From: Nostoc sp. LEGE 12450 | GTDB lineage: Bacteria; Cyanobacteriota; Cyanobacteriia; Cyanobacteriales; Nostocaceae | Assembly: GCF_015206895.1 (NCBI RefSeq) | Contig: NZ_JADEXU010000035.1 | Span: forward strand, 1-57,992 | Reading direction: 5' to 3' | Length of the DNA stretch: 57,992 bases | Shown: positions 44,745-54,658 of the stretch, one piece after another | Layout: each line of letters opens with the position of its first letter | Position numbering within the stretch: the stretch's first letter is position 1 | Program-made: the position numbers and the translations under genes | Notes under the pieces: generated by a model | What the model was told of the DNA's origin: nothing | Databases searched by the model: none | Seen by the model: only the letters and a program-made list of their open reading frames with translations

Positions 44745-45059
44745 TTAGTAGCGATTGTTATTGTTGCGGCGGGCATTACCACCACCCCAGCTACTACGAG
44801 GAGAACTGCTTCTATCCTCACGAGGTTTAGCTTTGTTCACTTTCAAGTCACGTCCCATCCATTCAGCACCATCAAGTGCATCAATGGCAGCTTGTTCTTG
44901 TGTGTCTGATTCCATTTCCACAAAAGCGAACCCACGAGGCCGGCCTGTTTCCCGATCTGTGGGTAGTTGAACACGACTTACTGTTCCGTATTCTGCAAAA
45001 GCCTGCTTTAGGTCCTCTTCTGTAACCTGATATGACAGGTTCCCGACGTAAATTGACAT
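44745..45059 (-). CDS. RRM RNA-binding protein (cyanobacterial Rbp type)
   Basis: The ATG at 45059 gives 104 residues with the RNA recognition motif starting at once. RNP2 is IYVGNLSYQV, RNP1 is RGFAFVEM, and the end is Ser/Gly/Arg/Asn-rich (GGGNARRNNNNRY). Single-RRM proteins of this type (RbpA-like) are abundant in filamentous cyanobacteria, often cold-inducible, and act as RNA chaperones or in mRNA localisation. The rpsU gene that often follows rbp genes is absent. The long 5' leader up to about 45430 may carry cold-responsive structure; none could be assigned. Confidence 0.92.
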   Translation of the reverse strand: MSIYVGNLSYQVTEEDLKQAFAEYGTVSRVQLPTDRETGRPRGFAFVEMESDTQEQAAIDALDGAEWMGRDLKVNKAKPREDRSSSPRSSWGGGNARRNNNNRY

Positions 45060-45437
45060 AGAAATCTCCGAATTCAGGGAGTGTAGAGAGTTAAATTCGG
45101 AGAGACGGTTTTTAGAAATCAAAACTAGTTACTCAACCGAAAATAATCTTTATGTCCATGAGTCTAACACAGCCTTCAGCCTTTGAATATCGTCTAATAG
45201 TGAATTTTATTCACAAATCAAACCCTTTATGCAGGTTTGCAGACTTCTCCATTGACTGGCTTTTGTTGCTTGTACTATAAAATTTACAATTTTAATCTGC
45301 GATCGCGCAGGTATTTAGTGTTTTGAAAATTAAGCTGTGGACTCAGAGGTAAAGATTATTATCGGTAGTGGGTGCAATCATAACATGACTAACTGTTTTA
45401 AAAGCAAATTAAAAAATATTCATCCTCAAATGTCCCA
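45060..45437. other. Leader/promoter region of the RRM gene
   Basis: About 380 bp between the minus-strand genes for the RRM protein and CysQ. No gene, riboswitch or clear terminator was seen. Such long 5' leaders are common in cyanobacterial rbp genes. Confidence 0.4.
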
Positions 45438-46298
45438 TTAGCTATGGTTGAACTGCGCTAAAATCTTTTCTGCTTGCTGGCACAGTGCTTCGTGATATTC
45501 ACCATTACTCGCCAGCAAACCTCCCCATTGATTGATATCACCAGTGTTATACTGCAACGGAGCGCCGTCAAAGTGGGTAAACTTACCACCAGCTTCTGTT
45601 AAAATCAATTCTGGTGCTGCCATATCCCAATCTTTGGGCGCAGACTTACCAGAAAGGGAAATGTAGATATCTGCTTGTTGCTCGACAATAGTGGCGATTT
45701 TGCAGCCTACACTACCCACAGATTTCTGATTTTGACAGGGTAAATTTTGTAGTAAGTAATCTAAGCGCTGGTTGCGGTGAGAGCGACTAACCACTAAGGT
45801 TAAATCCTCAATTGGTTTACCTGACGACACTTGTAAAGGAACAGAGCCATCACGGGTTTCTACAAATGTCCCCCCACCTTTGGTAGCGTAATATAACTTT
45901 TCTGCCTCTGGTACTGCCACCACTGCTAAAACCGGGCGCGTTTCCTTGACTAAAGCAATGTGAACTGCATAGTCCCCAGTTTTTTCAATAAAGTCTCGTG
46001 TACCATCCAAAGGGTCAATTATCCATACCCAAGGGGCGGAGGGGTGTACGCCTGTAGTTGGCGACTGATAGGTTTCTTCGCTGATGTAAGCAAAATCTTC
46101 GTTACCCAAAGTTGCTTGTAGCTTCTGCAAGATATATTGACTCACAGCTACATCGGCAACGGTAACAGGCTCATTTTGTTTATATTGTACATCTAAGTTA
46201 GGGTCTTTTGCAGTGCCGTGGTAATACGATCGCAGTATATCTGCTGCACCCCAACCTATCTCACGAGCGATCGCTAATATTTCTTGTAAGTCTTTCAT
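45438..46298 (-). CDS. cysQ: 3'(2'),5'-bisphosphate nucleotidase, CysQ type
   Basis: The ATG at 46298 gives 286 residues of the inositol-monophosphatase fold: first metal site EPVTVADVAVSQYIL, EETYQ with the metal Glu, WIIDPLDGTRDFIEKTGDYAVHIAL (the D-P-x-D-G-T-x-D motif) and WDMAAPELILTEAGGKFTHFDG (the last metal Asp). CysQ-like enzymes remove the 3'-phosphate of PAP or PAPS, a by-product of sulphate assimilation. Inositol monophosphatase activity is the main alternative; the DGTRDF context favours CysQ. A PfkB kinase gene lies upstream on the same strand. Confidence 0.85.
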   Translation of the reverse strand: MKDLQEILAIAREIGWGAADILRSYYHGTAKDPNLDVQYKQNEPVTVADVAVSQYILQKLQATLGNEDFAYISEETYQSPTTGVHPSAPWVWIIDPLDGTRDFIEKTGDYAVHIALVKETRPVLAVVAVPEAEKLYYATKGGGTFVETRDGSVPLQVSSGKPIEDLTLVVSRSHRNQRLDYLLQNLPCQNQKSVGSVGCKIATIVEQQADIYISLSGKSAPKDWDMAAPELILTEAGGKFTHFDGAPLQYNTGDINQWGGLLASNGEYHEALCQQAEKILAQFNHS

Positions 46299-46534
46299 TA
46301 AATTTACCTTTATTAACCTGATTACCAAAAAGGGGAAAAGGGAAAAGGGGAAAGGGTAAGGGGGAAAGGAAAGGATAAAGAACTTTTCCCCAAAAGGTAT
46401 AAAGCCACTATTTTTAAATAGGTCGAATAAAAAAGAAGATTTTTAAGACACGTAGTGCGATAAAAATTAGTGTCCATATTTGAAACCCCTACTTTTAAGT
46501 TACTGCTTCCCTTTCCCCCTTTCCCTTTCTTCAT
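46299..46534. repeat. Purine-rich repeat region between pfkB-like and cysQ genes
   Basis: GGGGAAAAGGGAAAAGGGG units at 46332-46376 and their CCCTTTCCCCCTTTCCC complement at 46509-46529 form a long imperfect hairpin about 200 bp across. It is a relative of the element at 40423 and 32025, here split by about 130 bp of other sequence. Confidence 0.55.
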
Positions 46535-47431
46535 TCAGCACTTTAAATCCATCCAGCGCCGAGTGCCAAAAAATTTACAAGAATCAGCAGCAATATTAGC
46601 TGCTAGCGCCAGCGCATCAGTAAAACTTTCCCTTAGAATGTAATCACAAAAAGCACCGTGGAAAATATCTCCAGCCCCTAACGTATCAACCGCGTGTATT
46701 TGCGGCACATCTACGATACCAGCTTTAGTGCAACTCAAGTATTCAATTGGTTTTTGTCCGTGGGTAATGGCGATGTAAGGAATCTTAAAGCCAGCCAGAT
46801 AGGCAAAAACGTCTTCTCCAGTCTGACAGTTGGGGGGATAAAAATTAGCTGAACAGATGGCATAATCTACAAACGGCAAAATTTGCTCAAATCCAGGCTT
46901 CCAACTGCCACCATCGATTACTACTGGGATATTTTTGGCTTTAGCAGCTTGGGCTATGAAATAGCTAACAGCTATCTGATGCCCATCAATCAGTACTATA
47001 TTGACATTTTGTAAAATATCTGAAGGGATAGATGCGCTGCTGGCTTGAGTTTTGACAGCATTGATGGAAACCACGGCTCTTTCACCTGTGGCTTGGGTGA
47101 CAATGATTGAGGAGACAGGCGGTGCTAAATCAGTGGTAGGCTCAAGGTCTGCGATCGCAACTTTGTAATTTGCCAAATCACTTCGGATTAGCTGTGTCAT
47201 TGGGTGAGAACCCACTACACCTAATACTGTAGCTTGATTACCTAAATGCCTGAAAGTTACAGCTGCGTTTGTTGCTGGGCCACCTGCCGCTACAGTATAG
47301 TCAGTAGCGACAATCTTCTGATTATTTTTGGGGGCAGATTCAGCAAGGTAAATCAAATCTAAAGTTACTAAACCTACAAATAACCCACGATCCGATTTTG
47401 GATTTTGGACTTCCGATGATCCATTTGTCAT
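46535..47431 (-). CDS. PfkB-family carbohydrate kinase
   Basis: 298 residues of the ribokinase fold: an N-terminal GLVTLDLIYL strand, the substrate block AAGGPATNAAVTFRHLG, and the C-terminal signature AVDTLGAGDIFHGAF with the catalytic Asp and anion hole. An oxyanion NxxE-type block is not clear. The family phosphorylates sugars such as ribose, fructose or ketoses; the substrate cannot be assigned. It has no RBS-coupled neighbour; cysQ follows after the repeat element. Confidence 0.85.
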   Translation of the reverse strand: MTNGSSEVQNPKSDRGLFVGLVTLDLIYLAESAPKNNQKIVATDYTVAAGGPATNAAVTFRHLGNQATVLGVVGSHPMTQLIRSDLANYKVAIADLEPTTDLAPPVSSIIVTQATGERAVVSINAVKTQASSASIPSDILQNVNIVLIDGHQIAVSYFIAQAAKAKNIPVVIDGGSWKPGFEQILPFVDYAICSANFYPPNCQTGEDVFAYLAGFKIPYIAITHGQKPIEYLSCTKAGIVDVPQIHAVDTLGAGDIFHGAFCDYILRESFTDALALAANIAADSCKFFGTRRWMDLKC

Positions 47432-47476
47432 ATATGTTCGTATAGCTGCATAAATAATTATTTTTAACTCTTGTAC

Positions 47477-47534
47477 AGATGCGATGAATCGCGTCTCTCC
47501 TATCTCTCCTGCACAGACGCGATGAATCGCGTCT
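47477..47534. repeat. Two palindromic GATGAATCGC repeats
   Basis: AGATGCGATGAATCGCGTCT (47477-47496) and AGACGCGATGAATCGCGTCT (47515-47534), the second almost fully self-complementary. They lie just upstream of rsmI and belong to the same family as the repeats at 12248-12303. Confidence 0.65.
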
Positions 47535-47556
47535 CTACAAAAACTCCTAATCTCTC

Positions 47557-48417
47557 ATGCAAACCGATCCAAAACCAAGAACACTTTACGTTGTCGGTAC
47601 ACCCATTGGCAACCTGGAAGATATAACCTTTCGGGCGGTGCGAATTTTGCAGACTGTGGATATCATTGCTGCGGAAGACACGCGTCATACTGGGAAACTG
47701 CTACAGCATTTTCAAGTTAAGACACCCCAGGTGAGTTATCACGAACACAATCGTACTAGCCGCATCCCAGAATTATTAGAGCATTTGGTTAACAATAAAG
47801 CGATCGCACTTGTGAGTGATGCGGGAATGCCAGGAATTTCCGATCCTGGATATGAACTGGTAAAAGCCTGCATTGAGGCGGGGATTTCAGTAGTTCCCAT
47901 TCCTGGCGCTAGTGCAGCAATTACCGCTTTGAGTGCATCTGGATTACCAACGGATCGGTTTGTCTTTGAAGGCTTTCTCCCGGCGAAAACTCAACAGAGA
48001 CAAGAACATTTAGAATCTCTGCAAACAGAATCTCGCACATTGATTTTCTACGAATCGCCTCACCGCTTGCGAGATAGTTTACAAGACTTAGCACAAGTTT
48101 GGGGAAGCGATCGCCAAATTGTGCTAGGGCGGGAGTTAACAAAATTGTATGAGGAATTTTGGCGGGGGACAATTGCCGAAGCGATCGCTCACTACAGCCA
48201 ACGAGAACCCCAAGGTGAATATACATTAGTAGTGGCAGGAATTCCAGCCAGTCAGCCCCAACTGACAGAAGAGGAATTGAAAGCCGAATTGAAACTTTTA
48301 ATTAGTCAGGGAATATCGCGATCGCAAGCTAGCCGTCAGTTAGCAAAATTTACCTCCCTTCCCCGTCGCCAACTTTATCAACTAGCTCTTTCTTTAGTCG
48401 TTACTCCTGAGTCTTGA
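47557..48417 (+). CDS. rsmI: 16S rRNA C1402 2'-O-methyltransferase
   Basis: 286 residues with the tetrapyrrole-methylase-type SAM fold. The start is TLYVVGTPIGNLEDITFRAV, followed by AAEDTRHTGKLL, LVSDAGMPGISDPGYELV for cofactor binding, and VVPIPGASAAITALSASGLP. The C-terminal part has the RsmI-specific helical tail (ISQGISRSQASRQLAKF). It methylates cytidine 1402 in the P-site region of 16S rRNA. It is divergent from the PfkB gene, and there are no ribosomal neighbours. Confidence 0.95.
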   Translation: MQTDPKPRTLYVVGTPIGNLEDITFRAVRILQTVDIIAAEDTRHTGKLLQHFQVKTPQVSYHEHNRTSRIPELLEHLVNNKAIALVSDAGMPGISDPGYELVKACIEAGISVVPIPGASAAITALSASGLPTDRFVFEGFLPAKTQQRQEHLESLQTESRTLIFYESPHRLRDSLQDLAQVWGSDRQIVLGRELTKLYEEFWRGTIAEAIAHYSQREPQGEYTLVVAGIPASQPQLTEEELKAELKLLISQGISRSQASRQLAKFTSLPRRQLYQLALSLVVTPES

Positions 48418-48658
48418 ACCACTAATAAAAATATTACTAGGGCTTACGCAAAACTATACCCTGTAGGAGCAATTTATCTAGATACAGAAAGGCTTTCCGC
48501 AGGGTATTGTCCCTACCTGAGAATCAGTGAATATTCAAATGATATCTAAAGATTTTTGATTTTAGTTCTCTAGATAGATCGGTAATTTTAGAGGCAAACT
48601 TTAATATGAAATAGTCGAAAGGAAACGACAAAGCACATTTTCACAAAGGAAAAATTCA

Positions 48659-48937
48659 ATGACTAACATTATTGCTTGGCTGGTTTTGGGTTTAATTGCA
48701 GGCGCGTTAGCTAAGTTGTTTTATCCAGGAACCCAAGGTGGCGGTATTCTCTCCACGATTATATTAGGAATACTTGGAGCCGTAGTCGGTGGTTATTTGG
48801 GTCAAGTTTTACTAGGGAGTGGTTCAGCCGCCGCAGCATCTGTAGGAGCTTTATCTTTGGGAAGCATTTTATTTGCTGTTCTAGGTGCTATGCTACTGAT
48901 TTTCCTATGGGGTTTACTGACTCGCCGAGCTGTATAA
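48659..48937 (+). CDS. GlsB/YeaQ/YmgE-family membrane protein
   Basis: 92 residues, three transmembrane helices with many small residues: IIAWLVLGLIAGALAKL, TIILGILGAVVGGYLGQVLL and LGSILFAVLGAMLLIFLWGLL. The GLIAGALAKLFYPGTQGGG loop is the family signature. These stress-induced inner-membrane proteins (transglycosylase-associated in older names) have unknown biochemical role. A stress-type protein gene follows 58 bp downstream, suggesting joint stress regulation. Confidence 0.9.
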   Translation: MTNIIAWLVLGLIAGALAKLFYPGTQGGGILSTIILGILGAVVGGYLGQVLLGSGSAAAASVGALSLGSILFAVLGAMLLIFLWGLLTRRAV

Positions 48938-48995
48938 TTACCTTCAATTAACTAATAGTCTTGGGAATCACTTCTAACTGCAATAAACCGATAAA

Positions 48996-49907
48996 ATGAC
49001 ATCAGAAAAAGAGCGAAGAACTATAGTAGTTTTCGCTAAATGTTCCGACGCACAATTGGCACTTCAGGAACTAAAAGCTTCTAATTTTCCAATGCACAAA
49101 GTTTCTGTAATTGCAAGAAATGCAGAAGAACAAAGTGATATTGCTGGTGTTGAAGTTAAAGATAGCACTAGCAATACATCCTCAGAAGACACCGATATAG
49201 CCATTACTGGTAGTGCTTTAGGCGATTTAAATGACTTATTAACTGGTCTAGTCTTCTGGGTAGTTCCTGGTGTAGGCCAAGTCATGGTAGCCGGCGCACA
49301 AGCGAGAGCGAACGCTAGCAATTTAGCAGGTTGTTTACCGGATGTATTGGTAAGTTTAGGAATTCCTAAAGAGCAAGCAGAGGGTTACAGCGATCTGGTC
49401 TGTAAAGGTTATCATTTGGTGATGATAACCGGCATAGACATAGAAATTCGTCTAGCTAAGAGGATTTTTAATCGCCGCAATCTTCAACATTGGAGTGTTT
49501 ATGAGCCATACTCCACCCCTAATAGTCGCTACAAGCACGCTATTGGTGTCTTTCATACGCACCACAATGCAGAAAGAGCGGTTACTGAGCTGAGAGCTGC
49601 TGGTTTTCCTATGAGTCAAGTATCAATAATTGCTAAAATTACCAGCAATATAAGTGATATTGTTGGCGTGAATATCAGCAGTTCCCAAGATATCTACCCC
49701 ACTTTAGGAATTCCTAATGATCTAGCCAGATATTATCAGCATCAGGTCGCATGGGGACATTATCTTGTAGTAATAAAAGGCACTGATATCTATATAGCAG
49801 GTGCAAGAGCGATTTTAGAGAGTAACAATATCCAAGATTTTAGTATACATAGCCAATCTGAGCTTGATCTGGCTGGAAGCGATCGCCAGAGTATTACCAA
49901 CTTCTAG
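48996..49907 (+). CDS. Two-repeat general-stress (GSP17M/YflT-like) protein
   Basis: 303 residues with two related modules: about 8-50 (RTIVVFAKCSDAQLALQELK ... VSVIARN) and about 185-225 (AIGVFHTHHNAERAVTELRA ... VSIIAKI). Each has an alpha-beta fold as in general stress protein 17M. A Gly/Ala-rich hydrophobic segment lies between them (about 85-120, LLTGLVFWVVPGVGQVMVAGA). Such a segment could insert in or associate with a membrane. The neighbouring GlsB-type protein supports a stress function. Exact role unknown. Confidence 0.75.
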   Translation: MTSEKERRTIVVFAKCSDAQLALQELKASNFPMHKVSVIARNAEEQSDIAGVEVKDSTSNTSSEDTDIAITGSALGDLNDLLTGLVFWVVPGVGQVMVAGAQARANASNLAGCLPDVLVSLGIPKEQAEGYSDLVCKGYHLVMITGIDIEIRLAKRIFNRRNLQHWSVYEPYSTPNSRYKHAIGVFHTHHNAERAVTELRAAGFPMSQVSIIAKITSNISDIVGVNISSSQDIYPTLGIPNDLARYYQHQVAWGHYLVVIKGTDIYIAGARAILESNNIQDFSIHSQSELDLAGSDRQSITNF

Positions 49908-50282
49908 TTAAATTCAATAACGTTAAATTTATCGGAGAAGTATATTTTTTCTATAAATGAAATATCTTACGTAAGTATTTATTGCCTTGTAAAACTCTAA
50001 CTTTCTAACATAATATTGCTTACAATCACTAAGGTTAAGGTTGTTCTTGATAGTGGTGTACCATAGTAATGGTATTTTATCCATCCGCAAAAACTAATAT
50101 ATTTAGCGTTTATAGAAAATGAAGTTCATTTCCTCTATCCTATCTGCTTAATTGTATTATTCAAGTGTTTTAAGTTTCACTAGATAATATTAAAAGGTGG
50201 TGAAATTATTTAATTCTCTCCAAGCTTTTTTGATAAAAAGGTGATGTCAAATTAAATCTAAGCAACAAGTAAGAGGTTAGCC
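49908..50282. other. AT-rich intergenic region
   Basis: About 375 bp between convergent genes. No gene or strong terminator hairpin was found, only AT-rich sequence. Confidence 0.4.
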
Positions 50283-50495
50283 TTAGAGTAAAATAATATC
50301 TGTTTCAAATAGTAAAATAGTCGTCTCATAACCAATCCTACCCATTTTCGGTTCTGAGCCCATTGCCATTTCTACAAGATACGACCAGTTTCCAGAGTTA
50401 GGATGACATTCTCTTATGGTTCCCAATCCACCAATAAATTCCACCTTTTGCCCTTTGCAGAATTTGGGTCTTGCTATGTCAATTACGGCGATCAT
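50283..50495 (-). CDS. Small hypothetical protein
   Basis: The ATG at 50495 gives 70 residues; the longer frame to 50576 lacks a sensible start context. The sequence has a beta-rich, SH3-like look (KFCKGQKVEFIGGLGTIREC, then NWSYLVEMAMG, and an acidic Ile/Leu-rich end). No signal or membrane segment. I recognise no named family. It may be a small nucleic-acid or protein-binding protein, by appearance only. Confidence 0.6.
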   Translation of the reverse strand: MIAVIDIARPKFCKGQKVEFIGGLGTIRECHPNSGNWSYLVEMAMGSEPKMGRIGYETTILLFETDIILL

Positions 50496-50858
50496 AAAAC
50501 TCACCCTGTTTTTGTAAAGTCTGATGTTAAATTTATAATCTAAGAACAACTGTTTAAATATCCACCGCAAGATCAAATTGTCAAAAAAGTGATTGCTCCT
50601 TTTGAAAGAGGTTATGCTATTTCAAAATTTAAGGTTTGTTAAAATATAAAAAACGTTAGAAAAAATTATTTATTTAAAGATTTATTTAAAATAACGTTAA
50701 TTTGTAAATATATATAGGATGGAAGTGATAATATTTAGCGTGCCAAAAACTAGGCATATACCTCAGATAAACTAAACATCATACATTTAGTTTGGATATT
50801 TAGAACATAATCGAAATAGTCTTAAAAACAGAAATAGTTTAAATACCTGCCTGGGATA
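50496..50858. other. Upstream region of the CHASE3 kinase
   Basis: AT-rich, about 360 bp, between divergent genes. No riboswitch or repeat element was recognised; a promoter is presumed. Confidence 0.4.
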
Positions 50859-53800
50859 ATGTTTAACCGTTTGAAGATTGGAACCAAAATTGGAGTAAGT
50901 TTTGCCCTGAGTTTGGCAACTCTGACCACCATTGGTCTGATCTCCTACCAAAGCACCAACGATCTAATTGAAACTTCGCGTAAAGAAACCCATACCTACC
51001 AGGTGCTAAGTCAGCTTGAAGACCTCAATCTGCAACTGACAAATGCTGAAACTGGTCAACGCGGTTACATTATTACGGGCGAACAGCGCTATTTAGAACC
51101 TTATAACGCTGCGATTCAATTACTGAATCAAAAATTCAAGGAACTTCAAAGGTTAACAGTAGATAACCCCAATCAACAAAATCGGCTTGATATTTTGCAG
51201 CCACTACTAACTGAAAGAATGGCTGTAATGAAAGATGTGATTGAGCTACGGCAAAGCGACGGTTTAGAAGCTTCTCAGAAAGCTATCTTGACAGACCAGG
51301 GTAAGCAGCTGATGGATCAAATTCAGAAAGTTATCCAGGCGATGAAAACTGAGGAGAATGCACTGCTGAAACAGCGCTCTGAGAGAGCAAGAGCAGCTGG
51401 CCGGCAAACGATCGCCAGTATTATTTATAGTATTCCCTTATTTTCTTTAATCTTAGGTTTAATCGGATTTGCCTTAACCAGACATATCTCAGCACCTCTA
51501 AAGCAAGTTTCTGATTTAGCAGAAAAAATGGCGGATGGGGATCTATCGGTGAGTTTACCAGATAGCGATCGCTACGATGAAATTGGCGTGTTGACGCGCA
51601 CCTTTAACCAGATGATCGTTAATCTGCGAAATACAACTCAAAAAAATGAAGAGCAAAACTGGTTAAAATCTAACTTAGCTGAATTTACCCAGATGCTTCA
51701 AGGGCAGCGAAATCTGGAAACCGCGTCTAACTTGATATTGTCGAATTTAGCCCCACTGGTTGGGGCATCACAGGGCGTTTTTTATGCAATGACCTCTATA
51801 GAGGACCAGCCAGTACTGAAGTTGTTGAGTAGTTATGCTTACAAAGAACGAAAAAACTTAGCAAACCAGTTCCGCTTGGGCGAGGGATTGGTGGGACAAT
51901 GCGCCCTAGAAAAACAAAGAATCCTCCTCACAGAAGTTCCTAGTGACTATATCCGCATCAGTTCCGGCTTGGGAGAAGCACCACCGCTAAATATTATTGT
52001 TTTGCCTATAATCTTTGAGACGCAGGTGAATGCCGTGATTGAACTTGCTTCTTTTGGGTCTTTCAGCCATCTGCATCTGACATTTTTAGAGCAATTGAGT
52101 GAAAATCTGGGCGTATTTTTAAATAACATCGCCTCACAATTGCAAACCCAGCAACTACTTGAAGAGTCTGTTGCTTTAACAGAAGAACTGCAAACTCAGC
52201 AAGAAGAACTACAGCAGAGCAATCAACGTTTAGAAGAACAGGCGCACGAGTTGGAGGAATCACAATTTCTTGTCAAGCAGTCTAACGAAGAATTGCAGCA
52301 ACTAAATGAGGAGTTAGAAGAAAAGGCAGAACTGTTAGAAGTTCAAAATCGGGAAGTTGCCCGCAAGAACCAGGAAGTTGAAAGGGCGAGGAAGTCTTTG
52401 GAAGAAAAAGCTGAACAACTGGCTTTGTCTTCCAAATATAAGTCGGAATTTCTGGCGAATATGTCCCACGAGTTACGGACACCTTTAAATAGCTTGTTAA
52501 TTTTAGCCAGACTGTTAGCAGATAATTCCCTTAATAACTTGACCGATAAACAGGTAGAGTACAGCCGGACTATTTACTCGGCTGGTACTGATTTGCTGGA
52601 ATTGATCAATGACATTCTAGATTTGGCAAAAATTGAGTCGGGTACTATGTCGCTCGATATTGAGCAAATTGCTCTTGCAGATTTGCAAACATCTCTAGAA
52701 CAGACTTTCCAGCAACTTGCCCACAATAAAGAACTCAGTTTTACTGTTGAACTAGATGACAAGTTACCCCCGACAATTTACAACGATTCCAAACGTCTGC
52801 AACAAGTGCTGAAAAATCTCCTAGCTAACGCCTTTAAGTTTACTGAACGGGGAGGCGTGAAATTAGAAATTACTATGTCTTCTGACGCAGCCGAAATTGA
52901 TAATCCGATGATTGCTTTTGCAGTTAGCGACACGGGTATAGGCATTCTAGCCGAGAAACAGAAGGTTATTTTCGAGGCATTTCAGCAGGCAGATGGCACA
53001 ACCAGCCGCAAGTATGGCGGCACTGGCTTAGGTTTGTCCATCAGCCGAGAATTGGCTCAACTGTTGGGAGGGAGAATTGAATTAGTCAGCAAACCAGGGC
53101 AGGGAAGCACCTTCACTCTCTACCTACCCAGACGACAGGAAAAGAATAGTCAAAGTACTTTTACACCGCCTCAGCCAATCACAATCCGCCAAGCATCGAC
53201 TATCAAAGAAGTGCCTTTGGCAGAAAACAGACCCACAACTGTGGACACCTCTCCAACCGCGAAAGTACTTACCACCTTCCCCCACGAAATTCCAGATGAC
53301 CGGGAAATAATTCAACCGGGCGATCGCATTTTGCTAATTATCGAGGATGATGATAAATTCGCCCGCATCTTACTAGATATGGCTCGTGAGCAGGGCTTTA
53401 AGGCCATAGTTTCCTTACAGAGCAAACAAGGTCTAGCACTCGCGCAACAGTTTAAGCCCGATGCGATTATGCTAGATATTTATATGCCAGAAATGGATGG
53501 TTGGACGGTGTTGGATCGTCTAAAGCATAAGCCAGATACTAGGCATATACCAGTACATATACTTTCCGTAGATGAAAGACAACAACGGGGATTACAGCTA
53601 GGAGCAATTACTTACCTACAAAAACCTGTTTCTCCAGAAGCGCTAACTCAGGTATTGACTGATATTAAAGGTTTTATAGAGCGTCAGGTAAGAAATCTCC
53701 TGATCGTAGAAGACGATCCCGTACAAGCCCAAAGTATTATCGAATTGATTGGTAATGGTGATGTCCAGAGTACAGCAGTGGGTACGGGAGCAGAAGCGCT

Positions 53801-54494
53801 GTTGATTTTGCGATCGCAGCACTTTGACTGTATGGTACTGGATCTTGGTCTGCCTGATATGAGCGGGTTTGCACTAATTGAGCAAATCAAGCAAGAACCC
53901 AGGCTGTTGAAACTGCCAATTATCGTTTATACCGGCAAAGAACTCAGCCGCCAAGAAGAAACTCAACTGCGGGGGTTAGCAGAGACAATTATCATTAAAA
54001 ATGTGCGATCGCCAGAGCGGTTATTAGACGAAACTGCCCTGTTTTTGCATCGAGTGCAAGCAAATTTGCCCCCACCAAAGCGTCAAATGCTAGAGCAACT
54101 ACATCAAAATGACCCGGTGCTAGCTAATCGGAAAATTTTGATTGTAGATGATGACTTGCGGAATATTTTTGCCCTGACCAGCTTCTTAGAAAGCTATCAA
54201 ATGCAAGTGCTGTTTGCAGAAAATGGCAGAGATGGCATAGAAAGACTGCAAACTAACCCTGACATCAATATAGTGTTGATGGATATCATGATGCCAGAAA
54301 TGGATGGTTACGAAACCACCCGCGCCATCCGCCAGCAACAACAGTTCCGCTCACTACCAATAATTGCTTTAACTGCTAAAGCTATGCCAGGCGATCGCGA
54401 AAAGTGCATCGAAGCTGGAGCTTCTGACTACATCACCAAACCCGTAGATACTGAGCAATTGCTTTCACTGCTCCGAGTTTGGCTGTATCGGTAA
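50859..54494 (+). CDS. CHASE3-HAMP-GAF hybrid histidine kinase with three REC domains
   Basis: 1211 residues. Two membrane helices (about 10-30 and 188-208) flank a CHASE3 sensor (ETGQRGYIITGEQRYLEPY). HAMP (about 210-265), GAF (about 275-425) and a long Gln/Glu-rich coiled coil (425-525) follow. HisKA has His537 in ANMSHELRTPLNSLL; HATPase_c has N box NLLANAFKF, G1 DTGIGI and G2 GTGLGLSIS. Three receivers follow: about 824-945 (IEDDDKF, Asp in MLDIYMP), 947-1065 (VEDDPVQ, Asp in VLDLGLP) and 1093-1210 (VDDDLRN, Asp in LMDIMMP). This multi-step phosphorelay order is typical of large cyanobacterial and Myxococcus-type hybrid kinases. It is monocistronic, so the partner is unknown. Confidence 0.95.
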   Translation: MFNRLKIGTKIGVSFALSLATLTTIGLISYQSTNDLIETSRKETHTYQVLSQLEDLNLQLTNAETGQRGYIITGEQRYLEPYNAAIQLLNQKFKELQRLTVDNPNQQNRLDILQPLLTERMAVMKDVIELRQSDGLEASQKAILTDQGKQLMDQIQKVIQAMKTEENALLKQRSERARAAGRQTIASIIYSIPLFSLILGLIGFALTRHISAPLKQVSDLAEKMADGDLSVSLPDSDRYDEIGVLTRTFNQMIVNLRNTTQKNEEQNWLKSNLAEFTQMLQGQRNLETASNLILSNLAPLVGASQGVFYAMTSIEDQPVLKLLSSYAYKERKNLANQFRLGEGLVGQCALEKQRILLTEVPSDYIRISSGLGEAPPLNIIVLPIIFETQVNAVIELASFGSFSHLHLTFLEQLSENLGVFLNNIASQLQTQQLLEESVALTEELQTQQEELQQSNQRLEEQAHELEESQFLVKQSNEELQQLNEELEEKAELLEVQNREVARKNQEVERARKSLEEKAEQLALSSKYKSEFLANMSHELRTPLNSLLILARLLADNSLNNLTDKQVEYSRTIYSAGTDLLELINDILDLAKIESGTMSLDIEQIALADLQTSLEQTFQQLAHNKELSFTVELDDKLPPTIYNDSKRLQQVLKNLLANAFKFTERGGVKLEITMSSDAAEIDNPMIAFAVSDTGIGILAEKQKVIFEAFQQADGTTSRKYGGTGLGLSISRELAQLLGGRIELVSKPGQGSTFTLYLPRRQEKNSQSTFTPPQPITIRQASTIKEVPLAENRPTTVDTSPTAKVLTTFPHEIPDDREIIQPGDRILLIIEDDDKFARILLDMAREQGFKAIVSLQSKQGLALAQQFKPDAIMLDIYMPEMDGWTVLDRLKHKPDTRHIPVHILSVDERQQRGLQLGAITYLQKPVSPEALTQVLTDIKGFIERQVRNLLIVEDDPVQAQSIIELIGNGDVQSTAVGTGAEALLILRSQHFDCMVLDLGLPDMSGFALIEQIKQEPRLLKLPIIVYTGKELSRQEETQLRGLAETIIIKNVRSPERLLDETALFLHRVQANLPPPKRQMLEQLHQNDPVLANRKILIVDDDLRNIFALTSFLESYQMQVLFAENGRDGIERLQTNPDINIVLMDIMMPEMDGYETTRAIRQQQQFRSLPIIALTAKAMPGDREKCIEAGASDYITKPVDTEQLLSLLRVWLYR

Positions 54495-54592
54495 GGGGGC
54501 AGGGAACAAGGGGAGAAAGAGTTTTCTGTAAACCAGCTTGGAAGCTCGAACTATTTGTGTAGTAATCTCAGTACAGAAAGTTTTAAACTACT

Positions 54593-54631
54593 AAAAGCCC
54601 ACACTGCACCCGATCAAGGAGTCAATGTGGG
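54593..54631 (-). terminator. Intrinsic terminator of prs
   Basis: The stem CCCACA (54598-54603) / TGTGGG (54626-54631), with a large loop containing secondary pairing, is followed on the minus strand by CTTTTAG. It lies 28 bp past the stop codon of the ribose-phosphate pyrophosphokinase gene. Confidence 0.55.
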
Positions 54632-54658
54632 TAATTTATCCCTGTAACGGGAATGCAA